NCBI RefSeq assembly: GCF_003003175.1
Contig: NZ_PVTY01000005.1
Location: forward strand, 62,001-126,000
Source of the DNA: Nesterenkonia sandarakina
Lineage (GTDB): Bacteria; Actinomycetota; Actinomycetes; Actinomycetales; Micrococcaceae
Length of the DNA stretch: 64,000 bases
Direction: 5' to 3'
Shown piece by piece: positions 1 to 7,638 of this stretch. The notes beneath the pieces are model-generated. The model was not told the origin of the DNA, did no database searches, and saw nothing but the letters and a program-made list of their open reading frames with translations. How positions within the stretch are numbered: the stretch's first letter is position 1; every line of letters starts with the position of its first letter. The position numbers were made by a program, and so were the translations under genes.

Positions 1-1602
1 GTGGACCAGCCAGAGGATCCATTCGCGCGGGCCGCGGGTGCCGTCGCTGCGCACCGGCAGCGCGCGCAGCGCCAGGGTCACCGGGGAGCCCATCACCATG
101 AAGATCGGGGCGACCATGGTCAGCGTCATGTGCTGGATCATGTGTCCGGAGAACAGCACCATCCCGTAGACCGCGGGTCCGCCGGAGGTGACCCAGAGCA
201 GCACCAGCAGGCCGAAGAGCCAGCTGGCGGCGCGCAGCAGCGGCCAGGAGTCCCCGCGCCGGCGCACCCGCACCATCGCCAGGACGTACCAGGCGGCGAG
301 GAAGACCACGATGGCGACCCACAGCCAGTCCGGGCGCCACAGGGTCAGCCAGAGGCTCCCGCTGGGCTCGGGGGGCAGGTCGTAGCCGGTGAGCGTCCGG
401 GCCGGGCTGGCATCCGGCGGCAGGTCCTCGGGCACCGGAGGGGCGGTGCGTCCCAGGATCGTGCTGACCCCGATCACCGCGGCCATGATCGCGACCTCGA
501 CGAGGATCAGCTGGAAGAGCAGGCCGGCCGGGCCGGCCCCGGTGCCCAGCCGCGGGATGATCCACGACCGGTGCATCCACCCGATGACGGCCAGGGCCAG
601 GGTGGCGATCAGCTTCGCCGAGAGCATCAGGCCATAGCTGGTGGCGGTGAGCTGCTCGAGCCTCTCGATGCGCAGGCTGGCGTTGATGATCCCGGAGGCC
701 GCCACGGTCAGCAGCGCCAGCCCGGCCAGGGTCGAGTAGCGCCGGAGCAGCGTCTCGGTCATCCCGGGCGCCGGCGTCTCGGCGGCCGGCTGGGCGCCGG
801 AGCCCGCGGAGGAGCCGGAGCCTGCGGCGGAGCGCTCGCGGGCCTGTGCGGCCTCGCGGCCCAGCGCGGGGCCCAGCAGCGCCAGAACCACCAGTCCCCC
901 GACCCAGATCACGACGCCGAGCAGGTGCAGTCCCAGCGAGTTCACCGCGGCGTAGTGGTCATCGCCGGAGGCCGAGTGGCCGACCAGCGCCATCGGGACG
1001 ATGGCGGTGAGGCCGAGCACCGCGATGAAGAACAGTCCGGCCGGGGCGCGTACGGCGGTGACCAGGGTGGCGAAGACCGCAGCGATCAGCACGACGGCGG
1101 TCCAGGCCTGCCCGGTCGGGATCGACTGCACGTAGCCGAAGAAGCCGGAGGCGAAGGAGTCTGAGGCGGAGAGCGCAAGCCCGGAGAGCGAGGAGAAGGT
1201 CAGCACCAGCACCGCCACCGCGGCCACGGTCCAGACCACCCCGGCGAGGCCGGCGATCTGCATGGTCCGGGTGAAGAGCGGGTGCTCGGCGGCGGGGCTG
1301 CCGCTGCGCAGCTTCTTGCGCTGACGCGGACCCGCCTGAGGAGGCACCGCCACCGCTGCCAGGATCACCGCGGCGATCGCCGTGGCCATGGCGAGATGAT
1401 GGATGAACCGAGCGACCGGCAGGCCCCACCGGGTCAGCGCGCCGGGATCAGAGAGCTCGCTGGGGTCATCGACGCCGCTGAGCAGACCGGTGATGATCAG
1501 TGCCACCAGCCCGGCGCACAGCGCGGCGGCGGTCAGCGGCAGCGGTGCGGTCCAGAGCCGGGTGGGAGCCTCGCGGCTCGCCGTCCTCACGGGATTGCTC
1601 AC
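1..1602 (-). CDS. CopD/CtaG-type copper and cytochrome oxidase assembly membrane protein, 3' end cut by window edge
   Basis: This reading frame is open from a GTG at 1602 to the left edge (534 codons visible). The first part has several hydrophobic helices typical of CopD (copper resistance D), followed by an Ala/Ser/Gly-rich linker. The second part resembles caa3-type oxidase assembly factor CtaG, with the conserved stretches GHMIQHM and a membrane helix before it. CopD-CtaG fusions are common in Actinobacteria and are linked to copper delivery to cytochrome oxidase; that role is family knowledge. The GTG overlaps the TGA of the upstream small membrane protein gene (GTGA), which suggests translational coupling. 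The C-terminus lies outside the window. Confidence 0.85.
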   Translation of the reverse strand, partial: MSNPVRTASREAPTRLWTAPLPLTAAALCAGLVALIITGLLSGVDDPSELSDPGALTRWGLPVARFIHHLAMATAIAAVILAAVAVPPQAGPRQRKKLRSGSPAAEHPLFTRTMQIAGLAGVVWTVAAVAVLVLTFSSLSGLALSASDSFASGFFGYVQSIPTGQAWTAVVLIAAVFATLVTAVRAPAGLFFIAVLGLTAIVPMALVGHSASGDDHYAAVNSLGLHLLGVVIWVGGLVVLALLGPALGREAAQARERSAAGSGSSAGSGAQPAAETPAPGMTETLLRRYSTLAGLALLTVAASGIINASLRIERLEQLTATSYGLMLSAKLIATLALAVIGWMHRSWIIPRLGTGAGPAGLLFQLILVEVAIMAAVIGVSTILGRTAPPVPEDLPPDASPARTLTGYDLPPEPSGSLWLTLWRPDWLWVAIVVFLAAWYVLAMVRVRRRGDSWPLLRAASWLFGLLVLLWVTSGGPAVYGMVLFSGHMIQHMTLTMVAPIFMVMGSPVTLALRALPVRSDGTRGPREWILWLVH

Positions 1603-1844
1603 GCGTCGTCGTTCCGCGGCGGGTTCTCCTGCGGGCCCTTCCGGGGACCCCGCTGGGGATCATCCGGGTCGACGTCCTCCTGGGAGCGCTGCCGCCACTG
1701 CGCGGACTCGTTCATCTTGCGCCGGGCGAGGACGATCACCAGGACCAGCACGAGCAGGCTGGCGATCCCGAAGACCAGCGGCGCCCAGTCGGGCGTGTCG
1801 GGCGCGGCAGGTGCTGCGGCGGTGAATGCGAGCGGGGCTGTCAT
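1599..1844 (-). CDS. small single-span membrane protein upstream of the CopD/CtaG gene
   Basis: An 81-residue product with an Ala/Pro-rich N-terminus, one membrane helix around residues 22-41 (LVFGIASLLVLVLVIVLARR), then a charged Asp/Arg/Pro-rich tail probably in the cytoplasm. I do not recognise a family. Its stop overlaps the GTG of the CopD/CtaG gene, so the two are probably co-translated, hinting at an accessory role in oxidase or copper assembly. The start is uncertain: a GTG at 1904 would add 20 residues, and a TAGAAT -10-like box lies just before it. I prefer ATG 1844 because the peptide then leads directly into the helix. Confidence 0.6.
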   Translation of the reverse strand: MTAPLAFTAAAPAAPDTPDWAPLVFGIASLLVLVLVIVLARRKMNESAQWRQRSQEDVDPDDPQRGPRKGPQENPPRNDDA

Positions 1845-1917
1845 GGCGGGGCTGCGCCTTCCTGCGAAGTCTTCCTGCGTCGGTCGGCAGGGGTTGAGCG
1901 TCACACGATTCTACGCC

Positions 1918-2010
1918 GCGTAGAAGTTCCGGGGTTGAGAAGTCCCGGTGTTGAGAAGTCGCGGAGTCGAGAAGTCGGTGCGGTGATGCCGGTGCCGTGA
2001 TGCCGGTGAA
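1918..2010. repeat. short tandem repeats between the oxidase-assembly genes and hup
   Basis: Three 16-bp units share the core GTTGAGAAGTC or GTCGAGAAGTC at 1931-1946, 1947-1962 and 1963-1978, with a partial copy at 1918-1930. Two 14-bp units starting GTGATGCCGGTG follow at 1983-1996 and 1997-2010. The stretch is non-coding on inspection. Function unknown. Confidence 0.75.
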
Positions 2011-2021
2011 CCTGGGGAGAC

Positions 2022-2064
2022 GACGTCGGCCCCTCACCCGTTCTCAGGGCGAGGGGCCGACGTC
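2022..2064 (-). terminator. hairpin terminator downstream of hup
   Basis: A 14-bp perfect stem (GACGTCGGCCCCTC with its complement) surrounds a 15-nt loop, about 50 nt past the hup stop codon. There is no clear U-tract, as is common for actinobacterial terminators. Confidence 0.7.
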
Positions 2065-2115
2065 ATCAGCTGGGCCGCGGCGCCTCCGTCTCAGGAGTGC
2101 CGTGGCTCATCAGGC

Positions 2116-2400
2116 TCATTTGCCGGTGGCAGCGGCCTTCAGCTTGGAACCGGCGGAGAGCTTCACGGAGTAGCCCTCCGGGATCTGGATGGTCTCGCCG
2201 GTCTGCGGGTTGCGTCCGGTGCGGGCGGCGCGCTTGGTGCGCTCCACTGCCAGCCAACCGGGAATGGTGACCTTCTCGCCCTTGGAAACCTGCTCGGTGA
2301 AGACCTCGAAGACTGAGTCCAGAACGCCGTTGACGGCGGCCTGGGAGTTTCCGGACTTCTCTGCGACTGCTGCGACGAGCTCGCTGCGGTTCAGTGCCAT
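2116..2400 (-). CDS. hup: HU family DNA-binding protein
   Basis: The 94-residue product begins MALNRSELVAAVAEKSG and carries the HU signature region with the Arg-rich DNA-binding arm ending in GRNPQTGE. It is a short HU without the long Lys/Ala-rich C-terminal tail seen in mycobacterial or Streptomyces HupS-type proteins. HU is an abundant nucleoid protein that bends and compacts DNA. The ATG at 2400 is preceded by a strong AGGAGG; an in-frame upstream start at 2496 lacks similarity and is rejected. The gene is monocistronic, with a long upstream leader region and its own terminator hairpin. Confidence 0.95.
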   Translation of the reverse strand: MALNRSELVAAVAEKSGNSQAAVNGVLDSVFEVFTEQVSKGEKVTIPGWLAVERTKRAARTGRNPQTGETIQIPEGYSVKLSAGSKLKAAATGK

Positions 2401-2656
2401 GTGTTTGTCCTCCTGGACGTATTCGGTGGCAGTCCCCGGCATGACCTGCGAGATGCGTGCCGCTGACGCGTATTTCCGCGTCGGCGGTCGGGTCATGCCG
2501 CGTGGGGCTTTCAGAACGGCAACTTACCACGCAGGCCCGGACGAACCAGCATGGAACCGCATGATCCTGGGCCAGAACGACGCATTTTCCGCTCCGCGAA
2601 CACCCCCGAACGAACCCGCCGAAGGTGATATGAACAAAAAATTTGGACACAAAAAA
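2401..2656. other. non-coding region upstream of hup
   Basis: With the two hairpins at 2657-2851 this gap exceeds 400 bases. It should hold the hup promoter on the minus strand, but I cannot place -35/-10 boxes with confidence. Two A/T runs at 2635-2656 belong to the U-tract of the neighbouring hairpin. Confidence 0.5.
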
Positions 2657-2721
2657 CCACCCGCGGGAGGTCTGATGCTGTTCCTCCAGGGGGTGAGGAA
2701 CAGCAGCCTCCGCGCGGGTGG
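2657..2721 (-). terminator. long hairpin with U-tract between the ribosomal operon and hup
   Basis: On the minus strand a long stem forms. CTGTTCCTC pairs with GAGGAACAG around an 8-nt loop, and the outer arms CCACCCGCG and CGCGGGTGG pair beyond a small bulge. TTTTTTGTG follows immediately (2656-2648). This is a textbook intrinsic terminator shape. It is either a second terminator for the rpmB-rpmG-rpsN transcript or the 3' end of an unannotated RNA starting between 2722 and 2811. Confidence 0.65.
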
Positions 2722-2811
2722 CGGTCTTTGGGAGCTCGTTCATCGTGCGAACAGGCTCTGCGTCCAATCTACAGCAGAATGCACATCAGACAACCACTGG
2801 CGGCACAACCA

Positions 2812-2851
2812 CTGAAGGGGCGGGCCGCCCGGAGGCGACCCACCCCTTCAG
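2812..2851 (-). terminator. hairpin terminator after rpsN
   Basis: CTGAAGGGG and CCCCTTCAG, extended inward by GGG/CCC with a small mismatch, form a stem 28 nt beyond the rpsN stop codon. Only a weak T-rich stretch follows. Confidence 0.65.
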
Positions 2852-2878
2852 AGATGGTCTTGCGTCAGCGGCGGCTGA

Positions 2879-3184
2879 TCACCAGGAGGACTTGGTGATG
2901 CCGGGCAGCTCACCCTTGTGAGCCATGTCGCGGAAGCGGATGCGCGAGATGCCGAACTTCTGGAAGGTGCCGCGGGGGCGACCATCGATGGAGTCGCGGT
3001 TGCGCACGCGGATCGGGGAAGCATCGCGGGGAAGCTTCTGCAGACCCACGCGAGCTGCCTCGCGGTCCTCGTCCGAGGCGTTGGGATCAACGAGGGTCTT
3101 CTTGAGCTGCAGACGCTTCTCGGCGTAGCGCTCAACGATGACCTTGCGCTGTTCGTTCTTTGCGATCTTGGATTTCTTAGCCAT
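2879..3184 (-). CDS. rpsN: 30S ribosomal protein S14, zinc-independent form
   Basis: The 101-residue product starts [14 protein letters not shown] and ends [12 protein letters not shown], the full-length S14 form. It contains no cysteine, so the CXXC zinc-binding motifs of short S14 are absent. S14 sits in the head of the 30S subunit. It is last in the rpmB-rpmG-rpsN operon, 2 nt after rpmG, and is followed by a hairpin. The rpmB-rpmG-rpsN grouping resembles the C-minus cluster that Zur controls in Streptomyces and mycobacteria, but I see no obvious Zur box upstream. Confidence 0.96.
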   Translation of the reverse strand: MAKKSKIAKNEQRKVIVERYAEKRLQLKKTLVDPNASDEDREAARVGLQKLPRDASPIRVRNRDSIDGRPRGTFQKFGISRIRFRDMAHKGELPGITKSSW

Positions 3185-3186
3185 GA

Positions 3187-3354
3187 TCAGCGCTCCTCTC
3201 GGAAGTCGACGTGCTTGCGAACGACCGGATCGTACTTCTTGAGCACGATGCGGTCGGGGTTGTTGCGGCGGTTCTTACGGGTCACGTAGGTGAACCCGGT
3301 GCCTGCCGTCGACTTCAGCTTGATGATGGGACGTACGTCCTTGTCCTTGGCCAT
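3187..3354 (-). CDS. rpmG: 50S ribosomal protein L33
   Basis: A 55-residue protein, [20 protein letters not shown]...HVDFREER, matching L33 over its whole length. It has no cysteine, so it is the zinc-independent form. Its ATG overlaps the TAA stop of rpmB by one base, and rpsN starts 2 nt after its own stop, so the three genes form one operon. L33 binds near the E site of the 50S subunit. Confidence 0.95.
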   Translation of the reverse strand: MAKDKDVRPIIKLKSTAGTGFTYVTRKNRRNNPDRIVLKKYDPVVRKHVDFREER

Positions 3355-3590
3355 TAGAGCTTCTCACCCTTCTTGATCAGCTCGGCAACGACAACGTCGA
3401 TGCCGCGGACGTCGATGGTCTTGATGCCCTTGACGGACAAGGTCAGCGTCACATTGCGTCCCAATGAAGGAACCCAGTAGCGCTTCTTCTGGATGTTCGG
3501 GTCGAACCGGCGCTTGGTGCGCCGATGCGAGTGGGAGATTGAGTTGCCGAACTGCGGCCCCACTCCGGTCACCTGGCAACGTGCTGCCAT
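3354..3590 (-). CDS. rpmB: 50S ribosomal protein L28
   Basis: The 78-residue product begins [20 protein letters not shown] and includes the L28 core [20 protein letters not shown]. Only one cysteine (C5) is present instead of paired CXXC motifs, so zinc binding is unlikely. It is first in the operon with rpmG and rpsN. The start at 3590 follows a GAGGAG ribosome site; an ATG two codons upstream is in frame but badly placed. L28 helps assemble the 50S subunit. Confidence 0.95.
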   Translation of the reverse strand: MAARCQVTGVGPQFGNSISHSHRRTKRRFDPNIQKKRYWVPSLGRNVTLTLSVKGIKTIDVRGIDVVVAELIKKGEKL

Positions 3591-3965
3591 GATCACTCCT
3601 CTTGCGTAAGTACGTGAATGTATACGGGCGGTACCCGGTTCTGGGTCCCGCCACCAGCTATGACACCGTTACTTGCGAGGACGGACCAGGCTGGGTGAGA
3701 TCCAACCGAAGTGTCTTCTCATTCGCCCGGCGTTTCGCCGGACGGACGGTGGTGCTTGATGTGGTGCTCTGGAATCCAGGCTTCACAATCGACCGCGCTG
3801 CTTTCCGGCGCTGATACCCAGGAATGCCCCCGCTCCAAGAGGACACGCATGTGCACAGCGCAGCACGGCTTGCGACTGTCTATGGTAGCCCGGGCGCGTC
3901 CATTCGGCAAAGCGGGTGGGTGGCGGCTGGAAGCGCCGCGGCTGAAGACTTCCGCGCTGCCCCGG
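3591..3965. other. non-coding gap between rpmB and the EamA gene
   Basis: About 375 bases. It must hold the rpmB promoter on the minus strand; a TATACA box about 30 nt before the start is a possible -10, without a convincing -35. A small hairpin (CCGGCG, TTT, CGCCGG) lies at 3727-3741. An open frame of 62 codons on the minus strand at 3658-3846 has no recognisable similarity. Confidence 0.5.
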
Positions 3966-3971
3966 TACAGT
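3966..3971 (+). promoter_or_regulatory. -10 box of a leaderless EamA transcript
   Basis: TACAGT lies exactly 6 nt before the GTG at 3978, and there is no ribosome-binding site. This supports GTG 3978 as both transcription and translation start. Confidence 0.5.
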
Positions 3972-3977
3972 CATGCC

Positions 3978-4946
3978 GTGACTCAGAACGACGGCATCAC
4001 CCAGGACCACGGCGTCTCCCCCGACGTCACCCAGCACGCGCCGCGCGCCCGCACGGCACTGCCGGTGGCGGCGATCATCGCCACCGTGCTGATGTGGGCG
4101 TCCTCCTTCGTGCTCATCCGCTGGTCGGCCGGCGAGCTCTCCCCCGGACCACTGGCCCTGCTGCGGCTGCTCGCCGGAGCGGTGACGCTGAGCGCGCTGC
4201 TGCTCCGGGTGCGCCGCGGGAAGCTGCAGCTGCCCACCCGGTCCGCGCTCGTGCTCACGGCGCTCTACGGCGTCCTCTGGTTCGCCCTCTATACCGTGGT
4301 CTTCAACCTCGCCGGGCACTACATCGACGCCGGGACGATCGCAATGGTGGTCAACCTCGCCCCGCTGTTGGTCGGAGTCGGTGCGGTGGTCTTCTTCAAG
4401 GAGTCCTTCTCCACCCGACTGTTCGTGGGCATGGTGGTCTCGCTGTGCGGGATCGGACTGATCACCGTGGCCGGGTCCAGCGGCCAGCTCGCCCTGGCCG
4501 GCCTGGGCATCGCGCTGGTCGCGGCGTTCCTCTACGCCGGCGGCATGCTCATCCAGAAGCTGGCGCTGCGGCACACCGACCCGCTGACCGCGACCTGGCT
4601 GGCCTGCGCCGCCGGCACGATCGCGCTGCTGCCGTTCCTGAGCGCCACATTCCAGGAGCTGCAGACCACCTCGACCGCGGTGATCATCGGCGCGGTCTAT
4701 ATGGGGATCGGGCCCACCGCGCTGGGCTTCTGGTTCTGGGGCTACGCGATGAACCACTTCCCCACCGGCAAGGTGGCTGCCAGCACGCTGGCGGTGCCCG
4801 CCGTCGTCGTGGTGATGTCCTGGCTCACGCTCGGCGAGATTCCGCCGCTGCTGGGGATCATCGGCGGCGTCGTGACCCTGACCGGGGTGGCTATCGCGCA
4901 GCTTCGTCGGCCGGCACGGTCCGCGCGGCCCGTGCAACAGGCGTGA
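3978..4946 (+). CDS. EamA-family (DMT) transporter
   Basis: A 322-residue integral membrane protein with about ten predicted helices in two repeated halves, the EamA/DMT layout. The first helix covers VAAIIATVLMWASSFVLIRW, and the second half has GPTALGFWFWGYAM. Members export metabolites such as amino acids; the substrate here is unknown. I chose GTG 3978 over upstream in-frame starts because the residues before it do not fit the family and a -10 box sits 6 nt upstream. The 3' end overlaps the convergent amidase gene by 56 bp. Confidence 0.85.
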   Translation: MTQNDGITQDHGVSPDVTQHAPRARTALPVAAIIATVLMWASSFVLIRWSAGELSPGPLALLRLLAGAVTLSALLLRVRRGKLQLPTRSALVLTALYGVLWFALYTVVFNLAGHYIDAGTIAMVVNLAPLLVGVGAVVFFKESFSTRLFVGMVVSLCGIGLITVAGSSGQLALAGLGIALVAAFLYAGGMLIQKLALRHTDPLTATWLACAAGTIALLPFLSATFQELQTTSTAVIIGAVYMGIGPTALGFWFWGYAMNHFPTGKVAASTLAVPAVVVVMSWLTLGEIPPLLGIIGGVVTLTGVAIAQLRRPARSARPVQQA

Positions 4947-6354
4947 CCGGCGCACTGAACTTCTCTCCGCTGGCCAGCTCGTAGGCCCGGGCTGCGCGCA
5001 GCACCGAGCGGTCACGGGTCCGGGCGGCGACGATCTGCAGCCCCACCGGCAGCCCTGCACCGGTCAGTCCGCAGGGCACCGAGACGGCGGGCTGCTGGGT
5101 CATGTTGAACGGAATCGTGTACGGGGTCCAGCTGGTCCACAGCTCTGAGGGCCAGCCCGCCGGCGCCTGCCGACTCGCATCGAAGGCCGGGATCGGCATG
5201 GTCGGGGTGACCAGCAGGTCGTACTTCCCATGGAATGCTCCCATCCGGACACCCATGTCCATCCGCACGCCGGTGGCGCTGAGATAGTCCAGCGCCGAGG
5301 CGTCGGCGTACTGCTCGATCCCGGCACGCAGCCCCGGATCCACCTGCTCCAGCGCCCCGGGGCCATAGGCCTCCAGCACCTTGGCGGCACCGGTGAACCA
5401 GAGCACGTGGAAGGCCTCCACCGGATCTGCGATATCGGGATCCACCCGCTCCACCTGGGCGCCGAGGGAGGCCAGCACCTCGACCGCCTCGTCCACCCGC
5501 GCCTCGACCTCCGGGTCGTTGCTCCCGAAGCCGAGCGTGGGCGAATAGCCGATCCGCACACCGGCCAGCGAACCGCCGTCGACCTCGAGCTCGGCGAGGT
5601 CTGCCGAGAACGGACGCGACTGGGAGGGCAGCGCGGACCAGTCGCGGGCGTCGAAGCCGGCGATGACATCGAGCAGCAGCGCGGTGTCGGTGACGGTGCG
5701 CGCCATCGGTCCGGCATGGGCGAGCGTCCCGAAGGGGCTCGCCGGATACATCGGCACGGTGCCATAGGTGGCCTTGATGGCCACCGTCCCGGTGAACGCC
5801 GCCGGGATCCTGACCGAGCCGCCGCCGTCGGTGCCCACCGCCCAGGGGCCCATCCCGGCCCCGACCGCTGAGGCCGCACCGCCGGAGGAGCCGCCGCTGG
5901 TCAGCGCCGGGTCCCAGGGGTTGGTGGTGACGCCGAAGCGTCCCGAGTCGGTGGTGCCCTTCCAGGCGAACTCGGGCGTGGTGGTCTTGCCCAGCAGCAC
6001 CGCGCCGGTCTCGCGCAGCCGCGCCACGCAGGGGGCGTCGAAGTCCCAGGGCCCGGCCGCATCGATCAGCTTGCTGCCGCGCAGGGTCGGCCAGCCCACG
6101 GTGGGGAAGATGTCCTTGATCGAGGTCGGCACCCCGTCTCCGGGCCCGAGCGTCTCCCCGGCGGCCCAGCGCTGCGCCGAGCCCCGAGCGGATTCCAGGG
6201 CAGACTCCCGGTCCACCAGCACGAAGGCGTTCAGTGCGCCGTCGTGCTGCTCGATCCGTTCCAGGGCGGCCTCGGTGGCGTCCACCGGGGTGAAGTCGCC
6301 CGCGCGGTATCCGGCGAGAAGTTCGACGGCGGTCAGTTCAGCAAGGTGCGACAT
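4891..6354 (-). CDS. amidase-signature family hydrolase
   Basis: A 487-residue enzyme with the complete amidase-signature catalytic set: Lys80 in TSIKD, cis-Ser156 in GGSSGG and nucleophile Ser180 in GTDGGGSVRIPAA; the 24-residue Ser-Ser spacing is the same as in fatty acid amide hydrolase. It hydrolyses a carboxylic amide; the substrate cannot be read from sequence. The absence of GatB/GatC neighbours and the divergent tail argue against GatA. GAGGAGG precedes the ATG. It sits downstream of the D-2-hydroxyacid dehydrogenase gene in the same orientation with a 110-nt gap. Confidence 0.88.
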   Translation of the reverse strand: MSHLAELTAVELLAGYRAGDFTPVDATEAALERIEQHDGALNAFVLVDRESALESARGSAQRWAAGETLGPGDGVPTSIKDIFPTVGWPTLRGSKLIDAAGPWDFDAPCVARLRETGAVLLGKTTTPEFAWKGTTDSGRFGVTTNPWDPALTSGGSSGGAASAVGAGMGPWAVGTDGGGSVRIPAAFTGTVAIKATYGTVPMYPASPFGTLAHAGPMARTVTDTALLLDVIAGFDARDWSALPSQSRPFSADLAELEVDGGSLAGVRIGYSPTLGFGSNDPEVEARVDEAVEVLASLGAQVERVDPDIADPVEAFHVLWFTGAAKVLEAYGPGALEQVDPGLRAGIEQYADASALDYLSATGVRMDMGVRMGAFHGKYDLLVTPTMPIPAFDASRQAPAGWPSELWTSWTPYTIPFNMTQQPAVSVPCGLTGAGLPVGLQIVAARTRDRSVLRAARAYELASGEKFSAPVTPVARAARTVPADEAAR

Positions 6355-6464
6355 GCGCCCCTCCTCAAGCTCTGGAGTCCGAAGACTCGTCGGGTGCAGC
6401 GGATCGGGTGGGTGGTGGATCGAATGGATGCCGAGTAGTCGGGCGAGGGCTGGTCAGTGCTGTT

Positions 6465-7511
6465 TCAGTGCCGCGGGACGTATCCCTTGGCGGTGTCCAC
6501 GATGTTCTCCCGCTCCTGGCCGTCGAGCCAGCGCTGGGCGTTGTCCACGAACTGCTCCGCCAGTGCGGTGCGCCAGCCGAGCACGTCTCCGGACATGTGG
6601 GCGGAGATCGTCACCGAGTCCATCGTCCAGAGCGGGGAGTCGGGCGGAAGCGGCTCCTGGGCGAAGACGTCAAGGGTCGCGCGGGCCAGGGTGCCGGCTT
6701 TCAGAGCCTGGATGAGCGCCTGTTCGTCCACAGATTCACCGCGGCCGATGTTGATCAGGTGCGCGCCCGGCCGGACCGCCGCCAGGGACTCGGCGCCGAT
6801 GAGCCCGGTGGTCTGCGCGGTGAGCGGAGCGGCGTTGATGATGTGGTCGAACTCGCCGATGTGCTGGGGCAGATCCGCGCTGTCCACCACGGTGCCGAAG
6901 TCGGGGTCATGTTCCCGGGCGGTGCGTCCGGCTCCGGTGACCTCGATGCCGACCGCGTGCAGCAGCCGGGCCGTCTCGCGCCCGATCGCCCCGGTGCCGA
7001 TGATCAGCGCGGAGGTCCCCTGGACCCTGAGCGTCTCGCGGTGGACCCACTGCCGGGCCTGCTGGTGACGCTGGCTGGCCGCGAAGTCCTTGGCATGGGC
7101 GAAGATCGCGGCCAGGACGTACTCCGCGATCGGCCGATCGAAGATCCCCTGCGCGTTGGTCACCACGACCTCGGAGCTGCGCAGCTCATCGAACATCAGC
7201 GCGTCCACTCCGGCGGCCGCGACGTGGATCCATTCGAGTGCGCCGGCCTGCGGCCATGCCTGTCGCACCGCCGGGGAGAAGAAGTCCCACAGGAACAAGG
7301 CCTGTGCACCCTCCAATGCCTCGCCGAGGCCGGCGGCATCGGTGTACCTGACCTCGGCCTGGCGCTCGATCGGCTCCAGCCCCTCGGGGCGCTCGATCGC
7401 GGTCTGCCAGTCCTCGAGCGACTGGTCCTCGCCCGCTCGCGCTGCCGCCGGCTCGGATGCTGCCTGCGTCGTGGGACACAGCACCGTGATGATCGGTCTC
7501 GCTGACGTCAT
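6465..7511 (-). CDS. D-isomer-specific 2-hydroxyacid dehydrogenase
   Basis: A 348-residue NAD(P)-dependent oxidoreductase. The nucleotide-binding motif GTGAIG is at 172-177, and the catalytic Arg257 (NIGRGE), Glu286 (QEPLPPDSPLW) and His305 (SAHMSG) are all present. It probably reduces a 2-oxoacid to the D-2-hydroxyacid (glyoxylate/hydroxypyruvate-like clade), but the substrate is not determinable. ATG 7511 is chosen over GTG 7517 because the purine-rich CAGGTG is then better spaced. It is divergent from the GntR/FCD regulator gene and is a likely target. Confidence 0.88.
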   Translation of the reverse strand: MTSARPIITVLCPTTQAASEPAAARAGEDQSLEDWQTAIERPEGLEPIERQAEVRYTDAAGLGEALEGAQALFLWDFFSPAVRQAWPQAGALEWIHVAAAGVDALMFDELRSSEVVVTNAQGIFDRPIAEYVLAAIFAHAKDFAASQRHQQARQWVHRETLRVQGTSALIIGTGAIGRETARLLHAVGIEVTGAGRTAREHDPDFGTVVDSADLPQHIGEFDHIINAAPLTAQTTGLIGAESLAAVRPGAHLINIGRGESVDEQALIQALKAGTLARATLDVFAQEPLPPDSPLWTMDSVTISAHMSGDVLGWRTALAEQFVDNAQRWLDGQERENIVDTAKGYVPRH

Positions 7512-7593
7512 GCTCACCTGCCCATATCTTGCCCGTCATGGCGGCCCGTCCGGGCCTGTTCTGGTCTGCTGACCTTTCATCCTCAGGTGCGGC

Positions 7594-7599
7594 TATGCT
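7594..7599 (+). promoter_or_regulatory. probable -10 box of the GntR regulator gene
   Basis: TATGCT, with a possible -35 TGACCT at 7570-7575 (18-bp spacer). The palindrome at 7615-7628 lies just downstream, so a bound repressor would block this promoter. Confidence 0.4.
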
Positions 7600-7614
7600 A
7601 TGAATACCCGTGAA

Positions 7615-7628
7615 GATTGTCAACAATC
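7615..7628. promoter_or_regulatory. palindromic operator, probably for the adjacent GntR/FCD regulator
   Basis: GATTGT and ACAATC are perfect inverted arms separated by CA. The core TTGT-N2-ACAA resembles the TNGT...ACNA pattern bound by FadR/FCD-type GntR proteins. It sits 10 nt before the regulator's ATG and in the divergent gap to the dehydrogenase gene. Confidence 0.6.
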
Positions 7629-7638
7629 CGGAGATGCC

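Noticed and set aside
1-1164. 387-codon plus-strand open frame at the left edge
   Set aside because: Antisense to the CopD/CtaG gene, with repetitive Gln/Gly/Arg/His composition and no domain.
3591-3720. Zur box before rpmB
   Set aside because: No TGAAAAT-like palindrome seen.
3658-3846. 62-codon basic open frame upstream of rpmB
   Set aside because: Looked like a small ribosomal protein by charge, but has no L32/L36/S18-like motif and no ribosome site.
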